Source: Mixophyes australis
Lineage: Eukaryota > Chordata > Amphibia > Anura > Limnodynastidae
Reading direction: 5' to 3'
Length of the DNA stretch: 64,000 nt
Assembly (NCBI GenBank): GCA_036250195.1
Contig: JAVHZZ010000003.1
Coordinates: 89,541,418 to 89,605,417, forward strand
Part shown: one piece after another, positions 9,974-21,254 of the stretch
Layout of the letters: each line of letters starts with the position of its first letter
Position numbering within the stretch: the first letter of the stretch is position 1
Program-made: the position numbers and the translations under genes
Notes under the pieces: generated by a model
What the model was told of the DNA's origin: nothing
Database searches by the model: none
Seen by the model: the letters and a program-made list of their open reading frames with translations, nothing else

Positions 9974-11023
9974 CTACTGCTGTGACAAGACTGCACCTAA
10001 GCCAACACCAGAAGCATCAGTTTGGAGGAAGAACCTCCGGGTAAAATCCGGTGCTTGTAGAACTGGGGAGGAACAAAGAGCTAACCGAAGATCAGACCAG
10101 GCCGTTTCTGCAGAGTCAGACCAGGTTAATCTATCTGGACAACTTTTTTTTAACATGTCCATTAGTGGAGCAGCTCTAGTGGCGAAGTGGCTTACAAACC
10201 GCCTGTAGTAACCTACTAAGCCTAAAAAGGTTCTTAACTGCGACTTTTTTTCTGGTCTTGCCCAACTTTTGACTGCCTCCACTTTATCTAGCTGGGGTTT
10301 CACACGCCCTCGACCAACAATGTACCCCAAATATTTGGCTTCTTTCATGGCTATGGCACATTTCTCTGGGTTAGCTGTTAACCCTGCTGACCTTAATGAA
10401 GCTAAGACCGCCTCAACTTTGGCTAAATGTGATCCCCAGTCTGGGGTATAAATCACTATATCGTCCAGGTAAGCTGCTGCATAAGCTGTGTGAGGTCGTA
10501 GCAATTTATTCATGGTCCTTTGGAAGGTGGCAGGTGCCCCATACAACCCAAAGGGTAAGACTTTATATTGATAGAGACCATCAGGGGTGGAAAATGCAGT
10601 CTTTGGCTTGGCCGTGGAAGTCATTGGAACTTGCCAATAACCCTTTGTTAGATCAAGGGTTGTTAAATAATTGCTACCAGCAAGATTTTTCACTAGTTCA
10701 TCCACACGTGGCATCGGATAGGCAACAAACTGCGACATACTGTTTAGGCGCCTAAAGTCATTGCAGAACCTAATTGTCCCATTGGGTTTCGGGACAAGCA
10801 CAATGGGACTATTCCACTCACTAGTGGACTCTTCAATCACATCTAACTGGAGCCTCTTCTCGACCTCCTTTCGCACGTCCACCCGCCTAGCTTCTGGAAT
10901 ACGATACGGCTTCTGCTTTACAATGACTCCTGGCGCAGTGACAATGTCATGTTCGATTAAGGTAGTGCGCCCAGGAATGGAAGAGAAGACATCCCTGTTC
11001 CGGCTAATTATTTCTTCAGTCTG
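9974..11023 (-). pseudogene. Reverse transcriptase domain of gypsy pol
   Basis: The frame continues from the integrase linker (NRDVFSSIPGRTTLIEHD; VKQKPYRIPEARR) into reverse transcriptase: NSPIVLVPKPNG, LDLTKGYWQVPM, KVLPFGLYGAPATFQRTMN, the active-site YLDD in AAYLDDIVIY, ANPEKC, LGYIVGRG and FLGLVGYYRRFV, then the start of RNase H (DASGVGLGAVLS). It makes cDNA from the element RNA in the cytoplasmic particle. It is uninterrupted within the core, and ends at a frameshift at 9974. Confidence 0.95.
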
Positions 11024-11420
11024 TTATCTCTGCTGAATGGACAAAGCTGGCTCTATGGGCACTTCAGATTTTTCAATGGCAGTACTCACTACCTGAGGAG
11101 AGGTTTCCTCATCATGCCAAGGTTTAAGGAGGTTAACATGATATATTTGCTCCTCCCTTCTCCTACCTAACTGGCGGACTCTGTAATTGACAGGACCGAC
11201 AGCCTCTAGAACTTCATATGGACCCTGCCAATGGGCGAAAAGTTTGCTTTCCTGGGTGGGAACCAGGACTAGGACCTTGTTCCCAGGCTTGAAAGATCGA
11301 ACAACAGCACTTTTATCATAACTTTTTCTCTGTCGTTCCTGAGCCTCTTTTACATGTTGCTGCACAATGGGCCCTATCTTTCCTAGCCTCTCATACATTT
11401 GGGACACAAATTGGCAGCGG
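11024..11420 (-). pseudogene. Integrase C-terminal region (GPY/F-type) upstream of RT
   Basis: Minus-strand frame with QQHVKEAQERQRKSYD, FKPGNKVLVLVPT, WQGPYEVLEAVGPVNY and YHVNLLKPW, the Ty3/gypsy integrase C-terminal GPY/F module. It shares one reading frame with the reverse transcriptase, broken only by TAA at 11024-11026 (probably a mutated CAA). This shows the order is original and not a later rearrangement. The core DDE and HHCC parts are absent. Confidence 0.88.
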
Positions 11421-12092
11421 CTTTGGCACAAATGCAGGTTCTTTAGTCATTTGCTGTAGTGCACAAAACCTTTCTACCACGGTGGCAAGCTCTTCATAAG
11501 TTTGTGGGTCTGATTGCAGAACCCAATTTTGCAAATCGCCGTTCAGCCCCCGGATGCAGTGATCTATCGCCAGAACTTCAATAATCCGAGAAGGCGAATT
11601 CTCCTCAGGCTGCAACCATTTCTTTAAAATTTTAGAAAGCTCAGCCACTTGCGCTCTGACCGGTTTTTCTTTATCATAGCGCCATTGGTGATAGCGCTGG
11701 GCTCGGCCTGCCCCGGAAGCTCCAATGTGAGCCAATATCTCAGACTTTAGGCACAGATAGTCAGAGGCCCGTTCCTCATCTAGATCCATATAAGCTCGCT
11801 GAGCTGCACCAGTCAGATATGGCGCCAGCCTCTCAGCCCAATCTTTAGGAGGCCATTTTGCCCTTTTTGCAAGTCTCTCAAAGGACACCAGATATGCTTC
11901 TATGTCATCACCTGGCGACATTTTCTGGATAACAGGACCAAGTGGTTCATTTCTGTCATGCCTCATCTGGCTTAACTCTTCTCTTAAGAGGCTTGTGTTT
12001 TCCACCTGTGCCTCGGCAACTCGTAGCATCTGAGCTTACTGTTCTTGCTGTGCAGCGGCCACATTCACGAGGGTTCTCAGTACTTCCTCCAT
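11391..12092 (-). pseudogene. Gag of gypsy element
   Basis: Starts at the ATG at 12092 (MEEVLRTLV), with a premature TAA at 12036-12038, then an open frame to 11391. The body has a coiled-coil-like start, PGDDIEAYLVSFERLAKR, GAAQRAYMDLDEE and VLAIDHCIRGL, typical of a vertebrate gypsy gag/SCAN-like capsid fold. The C-terminal nucleocapsid knuckle is missing because the deletion removes everything between here and integrase. Confidence 0.85.
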
Positions 12093-12138
12093 GTTGACGT
12101 CTGCGTGGGCTGGGTAGTGGAAACTTGCTTCCCGGAGC

Positions 12139-12156
12139 ATCCCACTCCTGACACCA
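12139..12156 (-). promoter_or_regulatory. Primer binding site, tRNA-Leu type
   Basis: Minus-strand tggtgtcaggagtgggat, two bases inside the 5' LTR, is complementary to the 3' end of vertebrate leucine tRNA (as I recall that tRNA's sequence), including CCA. It primes minus-strand cDNA synthesis. Confidence 0.8.
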
Positions 12157-12158
12157 CT

Positions 12159-12615
12159 TGTGGCAAGAGCCCGCTACTGCTGAAGCACACGCGAACAACT
12201 TCTTCCTTTTTATGTAGTTTTTACAGATTTCACAGCAATACTTGGAGACCCTAAACGCTAGCTAGACATAGCTCAGCTCTCTCTAGACCAGCCAGCTTCC
12301 CCAGCGTTGATCTCCCTGAACAAGTAACACAGTCAAACTTTTATACATGATACTCCTCCCCCAGCCTTAGCTTGATGGGCAGGTGACACACCCACCTTCT
12401 CTTTATAAGGAAACGCCCATCACTGCCTCTGTTTGGACTAATCAGACACACCCTGTCTGTTTGCTGAGAGGAAATCATGTAAGTTAGCAAACTTTAAACT
12501 ACACATACGTTTTTACCTGGTTTAACCTCAACCTAGGTGCATAACTGTGCCAATGTTTTATTCTGTTTGTATACTTTCTCTGCCTCTTGTCAGATAAATG
12601 CCTCCCTTTGTTACA
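12159..12615 (-). repeat. 5' LTR of the gypsy element
   Basis: 457 bp, the partner of 9140-9626. It carries the same termini and the minus-strand TATA-like tataaaagtt near 12340. Confidence 0.93.
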
Positions 12616-12661
12616 ATATATATATAATTTCTAACAGAGAAAGTACACCTCTGTCAATAAT

Positions 12662-12766
12662 GGGGGCTCTTGTTGAGTTGTAAGTGTATGGTGGTCAAGC
12701 GCTGTACAAAAATTTTAATTCTATGAAAAAAAAAACAGATGTACATCCAGCTCAACAAGAGCCCCC
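12662..12766. repeat. Short inverted repeat (MITE-like)
   Basis: Arms gggggctcttgttgag (12662-12677) and ctcaacaagagccccc (12751-12766) pair perfectly around a 73-nt loop. The small size suggests a MITE remnant; no target duplication was identified. Confidence 0.6.
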
Positions 12767-13567
12767 AAATGTATAAATGATCCAAAGTTGGGGATTGGTT
12801 GATGACTGTCAGAATTTTGGTGAATTAAGAAATTCCAAGATGAATCACTATCACTTTCATTGTAGATCAATTTACGATGGTTTGAATCATCAAAATCCTA
12901 ACCACTTTTCTTATGGTGCTCACTTTTTTGTTTCAACCACAGGGCCCATTGCAGTCTATGGTATATTTTTAACATTTAAAGGCTTATTTATCATGCACAC
13001 CCACAATAATTTTTGCTTTTTCCAATTACTTGCTAGATACAGATATTGTCTTACACATGAGTATCATGCTTTTTAAGCTGATGTAATAGTGCTGAGATAA
13101 TTCTATTCACCAATTTACCATCCTCTGAAAAGCCTTTTCTGAGTGCAATTAGTTTCATTTAATTTGGCTCTTTAGAAGAAAACAATTTTTTTTATTGCCA
13201 TATTACTTTAATGTTGTTATCCTTATTTTATCTTTTTACATTTTCAGCTGAAAAAGAACATTCAAAATATTGACTTCTGTTTAATCTTTTTAGAGTTTTT
13301 TAAACCAATAATAACCTTTTTGCTGTGTTGATTTTTACTATCTTCCCTAGCTGCTCTACCTGTGGTACTACAGGTATTTTAATATTCCCCTTAGGATTAC
13401 TTTTTCAATTGTGAAGTAACACAGTTGTTGTTACACTATTATGATTGTAATCACACTGCTTGAGTGATTCTATTTTATTTAGCAATTTTAGTTTATTTTT
13501 CATTTTGTTAAGTAGGTTGAATAAAAACTGAAGTTATGCAGCAATAAGCAGCAAAACAAAGACTAAG
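12767..13567. other. No recognisable feature
   Basis: AT-rich spacer; the 99-codon frame at 12777-13076 has no recognisable content. Confidence 0.55.
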
Positions 13568-13569
13568 GA

Positions 13570-13738
13570 CTAGATTTACTAAACTGCGGGTTTGAAAAAG
13601 TGGGGATGGTGCCTATAGCAACCAATCAGATTCTAGCTGTCATTTTGTAGAATGTGCTAAATAAATGATAGCAAGAATCTGATTGGTTGCTATAGGCAAC
13701 ATCCCCACTTTTTCAAACCCGCAGCTTAGTAAATCTAG
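13570..13738. mobile_element. Palindromic MITE, copy 1
   Basis: Near-perfect palindrome: ctagatttactaaactgcgg at the left and its complement at the right, with inner ccaatcagattct and agaatctgattgg arms. This 'tttactaaactgcgggtttgaaaaagtgg' type of foldback MITE is abundant in frog genomes. Confidence 0.85.
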
Positions 13739-13743
13739 CCCTA

Positions 13744-13920
13744 AGGGGTATATTTACTAAACTGCGGTTTGAAAAAGTGGAGATGTTGCCTATAACAACC
13801 ATTGAGATTCTAGCTGTCATTTTGTAGAATGTACTAAATAGATGATAACTAGAATCTGATTGGGTACTATAGGCAACATCTCCACTTTTTCAAACCCGCT
13901 GTTTAGTAGCTATGCCCCTA
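13744..13920. mobile_element. Palindromic MITE, copy 2
   Basis: The same structure as the copy just to its left, separated by only a few bases, with more mismatches between its arms. It contains no coding sequence. Confidence 0.85.
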
Positions 13921-14860
13921 AGTTAGCAGGGATCTTTAATGAACTTTGATAAATCGTACCTATATATGAGATTGATTTTTCTTACATTGCTTTATAGAGT
14001 TATAATGTAATAATAATAACAATAATAATACCTCTGTGACAACTTATCTTGTTTTGTATAGTCTATTAAAAGAATATACCAGAAACATTTTCTTCACCAG
14101 TTCACCCTCAAGATGGCTAGTCGAAAGGGTGCTCAGTCTCCTTTTAGTTATCTTTCCCTCCCCCCTTCCAACTCCCTACTCTCCATCAGTGCTCTCACTG
14201 ATTTATTTATTTTTTCTACAGCTTATTAAAAGTCTCCGCTTAAAAAAAGAGGACCTCTCACAGTGGTGACAGGACCTCTTTACCGATTCATTTATAAATA
14301 TAAGAACATGGATTTGCATAATTGCATCACATGTCTAATCCTTCTAGTGCTAGTAGACGAGGCAGCAAATAGTAAACCGCCTGTGTTTCCTGGGCTTGTT
14401 GGAACATTTCAGGTGTGAGAAAGAAGATATTAGAACAAGTTGTTGAAAGTGATTTCCGCACATCAGCTATTGAAGCCTAAATGGCAGGTTATGTTACTTC
14501 TGCTTTGGTAAGTATTGAAAACTTAAAGTAATCATGAGATAAATAAGATACTACAACAGTCATGCACTTCTTGTACAGCAGTGTCAGAGCCGCAGGATAA
14601 ATATCTCCTTCCTGTATACATTAGGATGAGATAAAAGCAAACTAGTAACAAGTGTAATAAAGCTGATTCTTACAGGATATAATAGTGTAGGAAATAGTTC
14701 AGTGCTCATATGCCCTAAGGCTGAATAATAATAACACCAGGGAGCAAAAAGGCCTATGACTGTGTCCATGAACTTTGAAGACATTGAAAATCTAGGACAC
14801 GGAAACAAAAGAATAATTCAGCAGAGTAAAATAACTAAAATAGAGTAATCTTTTTTTTTT
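13921..14860. other. No recognisable feature
   Basis: AT-rich spacer. Confidence 0.55.
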
Positions 14861-14868
14861 TAAAGCAA

Positions 14869-14869
14869 T

Positions 14870-14901
<32 letters not shown>

Positions 14902-15022
14902 TTATTTATATAGCGCCAACATATTCCGTAGTGCTTTACAATTGGGGACAAACATAGTAAACTAATAAACAAACTAGGTAAAACGGACAAAGAAGTGAGA
15001 AGGCCCTGCTCGCAAGCTTACA
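14869..15022 (-). mobile_element. L2-type LINE/SINE 3' tail with (CAT)n
   Basis: A (CAT)n tract at 14869-14900 is followed by tttatatagcgccaacatattcc, gtagtgctttacaattgggg and gccctgctcgcaagctta. On the minus strand this is the usual tail of amphibian L2-like elements: taagcttgcgagcagggc to gcgctatataaata and then the trinucleotide repeat. Only the tail remains. Confidence 0.75.
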
Positions 15023-16419
15023 TATTTTATGTTGTAGATACCGAATATCAAAAAATAATTTGTATTAAGTATTTAAAATCAAGGGTGTGTCTAGAACTAC
15101 TGACTGCCTGAGGTGGCAACTGATAGAGCGACCTTTTTCATTCCTTGTGTAAATTATCATAAATGTTTGTGTTGTGCACTATAAAATGCAAATATTCTCA
15201 CTACTTAATAGACCTACCAGTAATAAATAGTTATAGCGCAGCAAACAAATTTGCATTCAAAATGAATCCCCTTAATTTTCCTGTACCTTATTATACATAT
15301 TCAAGTAATATAGAAAAACATGGAAATATAAATACAAAAAGCAAGCTCATATTTAATTTTGTATACAAAACACTTATATAAAATATACTAAAAACGCATA
15401 TAATATGCATGTCTAAAACTGCTCATAATAATTAAATGAAAGTAACTTAAAATCTATAGCTTGCTGTCGTCTGTGCAGGTTGTAAGCCATTGTTGGCCCT
15501 TATGGTACTAAGTGGTTCATTACATTTTAGAAACATAATATAACATTATGGGATCAGAACACCAGTGTGCTCAGGTATGCCAAGCAGTATATTAATCTAT
15601 ATGACCTAAATATAACCTATATAACCTAAATAGAAAAGCTATCACTATTCAATAAAGAACTGCTTTTCAACAAACAATGTCGCCTGTTGCCCAAAACTGA
15701 TACCTATACTAAGAATATAACAATAATGCTACTAGGTATGAATGCAAAATGCATGCAGCTGCCAGCTTCACCGCGCATGTTCTTAGCACTAAATCCTGAT
15801 TCTCTGTCTGTGCCTAAGAAAAGACTTGGATTTTGTATAGTAGACAGACACGTTTATGATAATTCAATTAAATAAGTTCAGAAACACCACACCACATAGC
15901 AACAAGTGTATGTGCATTTTGCTCACATGTAATCCTATTGGTCGTCTTAAAGCTCAAACTAAAGTACGTAATCGTGTAATGGTTCGTATTTAGTGCAGAT
16001 ATTGGTTCTACAGTGATGCAGCACTGTAGAAGTTGTTAATGGCTTTTATACTTTTTCAAAGCACATTCAAAATTTTTTAAATTGGGATCCCAACATGACA
16101 GGATCCCCCCAACATGTGTCACCCCTGCCCCTCCCTATGGGTATCCCTGACTGTATTGGTAGCAGGTCACAGGAAATCTAACATGCTGCACTATACATGA
16201 AAATAAGCTCCACTGTATGAAAATAAGCTCATCTGTTTCAATTACGTTTTTTTGCAGTTTTTTTTTACAATGTCCTTTACACTACTGTACACACTTAATA
16301 TTGCCTAATAACTAATTTATGCAGTCAGTCATATGGCTTGGAAAATAATGAACAAATTAGGACTGTAGAGTATATATAATTCAAGCTAATGGACAAGACA
16401 ATTATTATTAGTAATGTCG
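15023..16419. other. No recognisable feature
   Basis: AT-rich spacer; short frames at 15163 and 15687 match nothing I know. Confidence 0.55.
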
Positions 16420-17035
16420 ATGACTTGGCACCACAGTACTCCACAGCACTGGACAGTGGGGAAAACAGGGCATACATAAAACAGGGATATACAAAGTAGA
16501 CAAAATAAATACAGACATGAAAACAAGGGTAAGAAGGCTGTGGATAAGTCTGATCAGACGTGGATTCAAAGTGGGTATAGGCACAGGAGAAGTCTTGTAG
16601 GTGGGTGTGAGAGGTGCTTACCAGAGATGAAGTATGATACTTGTCAGAGTTAGATCTAATAGGGCATGAGGGAGAGTATTTTGAAATGAGACTTAAGATA
16701 AAAGATGAGTTCTTGAGGGCTTTGTAGTTAAGGCTGAGTTATTTTAACTGAATTCTTGAGGACAAAAAGAGCCAGTACAGGGATTTGCAGAGTGGTGCGG
16801 TGGATGTAGAGCGGCGAGAAAGGAAGATCAGTCTTGCCATGGCAATTAAGATGGACTGAAGCAGGGACAGATGGGTGTGGGGAATTCCAGACAGAAGAAG
16901 GTTGCTGAAGTTGAAGTGGGAGATGATGAGGAAACAGATAAGAGCTTTAGTTGTATCATGGATAAGAAAAGGACATATTCTGGCAACATTTTGAAGGTGG
17001 AGGTGACAGGACTGGAAGGTGGAGTCAAGTGGGAT

Positions 17036-17210
17036 TATTATTATTAATTTTTATTTATAGGGCGCCACAAAGTATCTGTAGTGCCGTACAAGGACAAATA
17101 ATGGCACAGTACAAGGTGAAACAGCACAGTACAAGTAACAGTAAGCACTATAACTCTGGGCGCTCAGGCACAGCATGAAAGAGAGGGAGGGAGGGGAAAA
17201 GTGAGTATAG
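17036..17210 (-). mobile_element. Second L2-like tail nested in the L2 relic
   Basis: (ATT)n then ttatagggcgccacaaagtatc and gtagtgccgtacaagg is an L2/SINE-like 3' tail in minus orientation, distinct from the host L2, which it splits. Confidence 0.6.
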
Positions 17211-17360
17211 GCAGGTAACTATGGCCCAAGAGGGTGGGCAGAAGGTGGGATGCCAAGCTATTAGGCTTGGGAGACTGAAGAAATTGTGGCATTAATGAAG
17301 GTTAGTGAGTTTAATGTTACTGGTGGTATTATATGAAGTTCAATGCCCGAACAGATTTAC

Positions 17361-17516
17361 AGCGAATAGTCAAACGTTTGCCGAATTGGTACACAAGTCG
17401 GTAGTCAGACGTTTGTTGGGTCAGCATACAAGCGGGTAGTCAAACGTTTGGTGGGTTGGTAAACAAGGGGGTAGTCAAACATTTGCCGTGTCAATACACA
17501 AGTGGATTGTCATGGA
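17361..17516. repeat. 35-bp tandem repeat, about 4 copies
   Basis: gtcaaacgtttg recurs at about 17369, 17404, 17439 and 17474, with related spacer text ending in acaag. Period is 35 bp with moderate divergence. Confidence 0.8.
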
Positions 17517-18484
17517 TGCAAAGGAAGAGTAGCAAGTAGCAGTAGCTGAGCAAGACCAATACTCAAGCACATGTCTCAACCAGGAAGTGCCTACTATAGG
17601 CGCAAGCTGGAAACAGGATCGAAGATGGTTTCTCTTTCATGCCATACTGGCCATTTTAGACAAGGGCAAATTTAAGGGCAGTTTACAAGAACAGAGACCT
17701 CTAGTTGTTGGAGGTGCAAATATGAGAGTAATTATTTACAGTGAGATTCCATGATCATGTGAAGAAGGAAGATAATAAGCTCTGTATTGGAAAAGTTGAG
17801 TTTTGGGTAGCATTGGGACATCTATGTGGAGATACAGTTGATCATAAAAGATAGTACAGAAATCAAGGGGGAAAGAGAGATTTGGGTGTTGTCAAAGTAG
17901 AGGTGGTACTGTAGGCCGAACCAGCAAATTAGCTCACCAAATGAAGAGGTGCACAGTGACAAAAGCTTAAGGCTGAGAAGAGAGACTTGTATGACCCCAA
18001 AAGACAGTGGGAGTTGAAGATGTGTCAGAGGTAGAGACACTAAAGGAGTGGAAGGAAATTAATCAGGAAAAAATTGTGTCATAAAGCCCAATAGAGTGAA
18101 GGTTGTGCATAAGAAGAGGGTGATCAACAGTGCTGAAAGCAGCTGAGAGGTCCAGGAGGGCGAGGACAATTGAATAAATATTTTGCCCTACTTGAAAATT
18201 GACTATGGACGGAGCTAACATTGTGCTGGGTATGGCTTTTTGATCATGTGTAGAGAGTCTCAATACTATTTTTCTGTGGAGCCCCTGCATTCCTAGTTAC
18301 ACCCCTAATTACCGCTATACTTTTACAGCAGTGACATAATGTAATCACACTGAAATAAACTTGTGCTCATGTGCATGCTGAAACTTGTAGTGACACAACT
18401 ATGCAGGGACGGATTGGTCATTGCCCTTACCGGGAATTTTCCTGGGAGGCCGGTAACAACTGAGGCCGCTGTAGGCCACCTGAT

Positions 18485-18649
18485 TCATATTTTTATAAGT
18501 CATTTTTTTCATTCCTCCCGGCGGCTCCGGCCTTGTTCTATCTGGTCTGGTCTCCTCCCCCCCGGACAAGGGGTTCCAACGAGGGGGGAGGATAGAACAA
18601 GGCTGGCGCCACCGGGAGGAATAAAAAAAATGACTTATAAAAATAAGAA
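18485..18649. repeat. Foldback arms inside the hAT element
   Basis: About 60-bp arms (18485-18540 and 18591-18649), including ttataagtcatttttttcatt and its near complement, pair around a GC-rich loop. Both arms are part of the host element, not a separate insertion as far as I can tell. Confidence 0.8.
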
Positions 18650-18789
18650 TCAGGGGGCTCCCCTTCTTCCATACTTGGCCTCCTCCAGTCCCGGTCAAGC
18701 AGAATGTCACATGGGACATGCCGTCCCATGTGTGCGCGCGATGCAGACAGAGAAGACTTCAATAGAGCATGACACCAATGGGGTAAGTG

Positions 18790-19200
18790 TGAGGGGGGCT
18801 ATTATACTATTATTTTGCTATGTGGGGGCTGTTACACTATTATTTTGCTATGTGGGGGCTGTTACACTATTATTTTGCTATGTGGGGGCTGTTACACTAT
18901 TCTTTTGTTATGTGGGGGCTGTTACACTATTATTTTGTTATGTGTGGGCTGTTACACTATTATTTTGCTATGTGAGGGGCTGTTACACTATTATTTTGCA
19001 ATGTGGGGGGCTGTTACACTATTTTGTTATGTGGGGGCTGTTACACTATTATTTTGCTATGTGAGGGGCTGTTATGCTATTATTTTGCAATGTGGGGGGC
19101 TGTTATACTATTTTACTATGTGGGGAGCTGCTATGCTATTTTACTATATGGGGTGTTCTTATACTATGGGAGGCTTCTCTATTATTATACTATGTGAGAG
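18790..19200. repeat. 30-bp minisatellite
   Basis: About 13 units of tgtgggggctgttacacta plus ttattttgcta. Units become irregular rightward. Because 30 is a multiple of 3, several long repetitive open frames appear; they are not genes. Confidence 0.93.
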
Positions 19201-20683
19201 AAGGGGCTGCTATAATATTATACTATGTAACAGAAAGGGGGGCTGCTATTTTACTATAATGTGTGAGGGAAGTGAGTGGGGGGGTCTTAATATAATGTGG
19301 GTGTGAGGTAGGACATTAATTTAATGGTGTAGTGTTAGTTGGGCCTAATTATTTAATGAGTGTTATTTTATTTGTGGGGTGATGGTGGGACAATTTAATT
19401 TAATAGTGGGGTTATTAATTTAGGATGGGGTGATGGGACCTTTAACTTAATCCTTGGGTGGTATGGGGGCTATAAATTGAATGTGGGGATTTTTTGGGAA
19501 GAATGTAAATATGAATATGAATTATTTAATTGTAGTGATGGTTGCAGGAAATAGGTATATTTAACATAAATGCTATGAATTTATTGCTGGGGGGTCTACT
19601 GTAACTTGGGTGGGAGATAGGCTATTAATTTAAAGGTGGACTGTGGGTTGGAGCTAATTATTTAATTGTCGGTGCTTTTAATTTATTTGTTGGTTGATGG
19701 TGGAGCTGTTTAATTTAATAGTGGGCTCTATTAATTTAAGGTGAGGGGACAAGACCTTTAATTTAATGCTTCGTGGTTTTGGGATATTAATTGAATGTGG
19801 GGCTGAGTTTGGGGAGGAGGGCTACTTATTGAATGTGGATTGTTGTGGGAAATGATTATATTTGTTAAACGTTAATGCTATTAATTTATTGCTAGGGCTG
19901 TTTGGAGGGAGGGAGATAGGTTTATTTTTTAAATAGGAATACTATTATTTTAATGCCAGGGCTGTTTGGAGTTTTCTAAATGTCATGTACCCATTTTGTT
20001 TTCCAAATAGGGCCTCCAACATTCCAGGATCCAGACAAGCAGCAACTGAGCTAAAGACACCAGCAGCCACAGGTGGCGAAAGTGACAAGAACAGGAGAGT
20101 CTGTCAAATGTCCGGAATCTGGTGACTGTCTCGTTTAGTCAGGTTTGGTCTGACAACAAGGACAGTTGGCAGGTATGTCTCGCTTCACACTGTACTGCTA
20201 GTGAAGGCAAAGCTACGTGCACCTAACAGTAGTGCACAGTTTTGCCTGTGTATTTGTCTAAAATGACAACCCCCCGTCTTAAGTGTCCCAGGCCCTCCTG
20301 AGCTTTAATCCAGCTCTGATGATACTTTAGTGGTCCCTGTATTGATCCCATTGCCTGCCTTCTACCTTGCACTGGTCCCATTCTTTGTTGAACATATGGC
20401 CAGCCCCCATTACACTGACAATATTATTAATCCTGCTCCTTTGCACTTACTGTATCACCAGCAAACCATTGGAATAGCTCTCCCCTTTACTTATGCCATT
20501 GTCTTTCAACCCTCCCTGCACTGTTATTTCAAACCACCCCCAATCACTGGGCACATTAGGGCTCATACACAATTGTTGCAAAATAAGTGTTTTGTTGCAT
20601 TATGGTAAGAATTTCAGCTTTGTGATGATCGCACCTGGAAAGCCATTTATTATAAGGATAATTTGAAATGCATGTTTTGGAAT

Positions 20684-20710
20684 ACACACACACAGACACA
20701 CACACAGATA

Positions 20711-20759
<49 letters not shown>

Positions 20760-20764
20760 ACTTA
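20684..20764. repeat. (CA)n microsatellite
   Basis: Imperfect then perfect CA tract of about 80 bp. Confidence 0.97.
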
Positions 20765-21254
20765 GAGAGATATTTGACTGGTAGTTTGCATCTCAGGACA
20801 TCAGGGAAAGATGCAACAGTGAGGTCCTCATATGCTGCTCTGGCAGACTGAACAAATGCTTTTGTGGCAACAAGTTTCATAATAGTTAGACTTATTAACT
20901 AAAGTCAGATATGTTTCTATGAAGGGAATTTTGGAAGGATGTGTTAGTAAGCAACTAAACAAGTTGGAGACAGAGGTATAAATCAGTTGCATATCATGCA
21001 AAAGGATTCATGTATTTTTATAGCACAGGACAGGCAGCTTTTTCCCTGCATTCCTTTAGAGATGACTCCCTGTGTATTAAGTCATCACATCTAGGTTTTC
21101 TTAATTGTTACTACAGTCAAATATCAGTACTTCTAAGCCCCGCCTACTTTTGTGTTGGCCCTACCTATATTTGATTTGGTCCTGCCCACACGAGGCCACT
21201 TCAATTATTTTTTCCAGGGCCACTTTAAGTTCCCAATCCGCCCCTGCAACTATG

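Larger units (their letters stand above)
9140..12615 (-). mobile_element. Ty3/gypsy LTR retrotransposon, Gmr1-like order, internally deleted
   Basis: Two LTRs flank gag, the integrase C-terminus, reverse transcriptase and RNase H, in that order on the minus strand. Integrase before reverse transcriptase is the known hallmark of the Gmr1 clade of Ty3/gypsy. The protease and the catalytic and zinc-finger parts of integrase are missing: gag joins straight to the integrase C-terminus near 11400. Flanks are atat on both sides within a TA repeat, so the target duplication is not decisive. The LTRs differ by a modest number of substitutions and one ~30-bp indel, so the insertion is not ancient. Confidence 0.9.
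16420..18295 (-). pseudogene. Degenerate L2 LINE reverse transcriptase
   Basis: Minus-strand pieces line up in the order expected for an L2 ORF2. First comes VLALLDLSAAFSTVDHPLL (about 18130-18190, RT block with the first Asp). Next is YHLYFDNTQISLS with SLCTSSFGELI (about 17870-17960), where the catalytic Y-ADD box has decayed to YFDN. Near 16850-16960 is LLSGIPHTHLSLLQ and ARLIFLSRRS, the C-terminal region. Several frameshifts and stops and a later insertion at about 17035-17340 break it. Old and inactive. Confidence 0.8.
18404..21246. mobile_element. 2.8-kb non-autonomous hAT with exact 8-bp duplication
   Basis: Left end cagggacggattgg (18404) and right end ccaatccgcccctg (to 21246) are inverted copies. 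They are flanked by identical 8-mers caactatg (18396-18403 and 21247-21254), the hAT signature. Inside are a foldback (18481-18650), a 30-bp minisatellite, a long G/T-rich degenerate stretch and a CA repeat. There is no transposase, so it must move with another hAT's enzyme. Confidence 0.88.

Noticed and set aside
18363..19306. Long open frames (up to 233 codons) with CYVGAVTLLF-like repeats
   Set aside because: They are translations of the 30-bp minisatellite and its flanks inside a hAT element.
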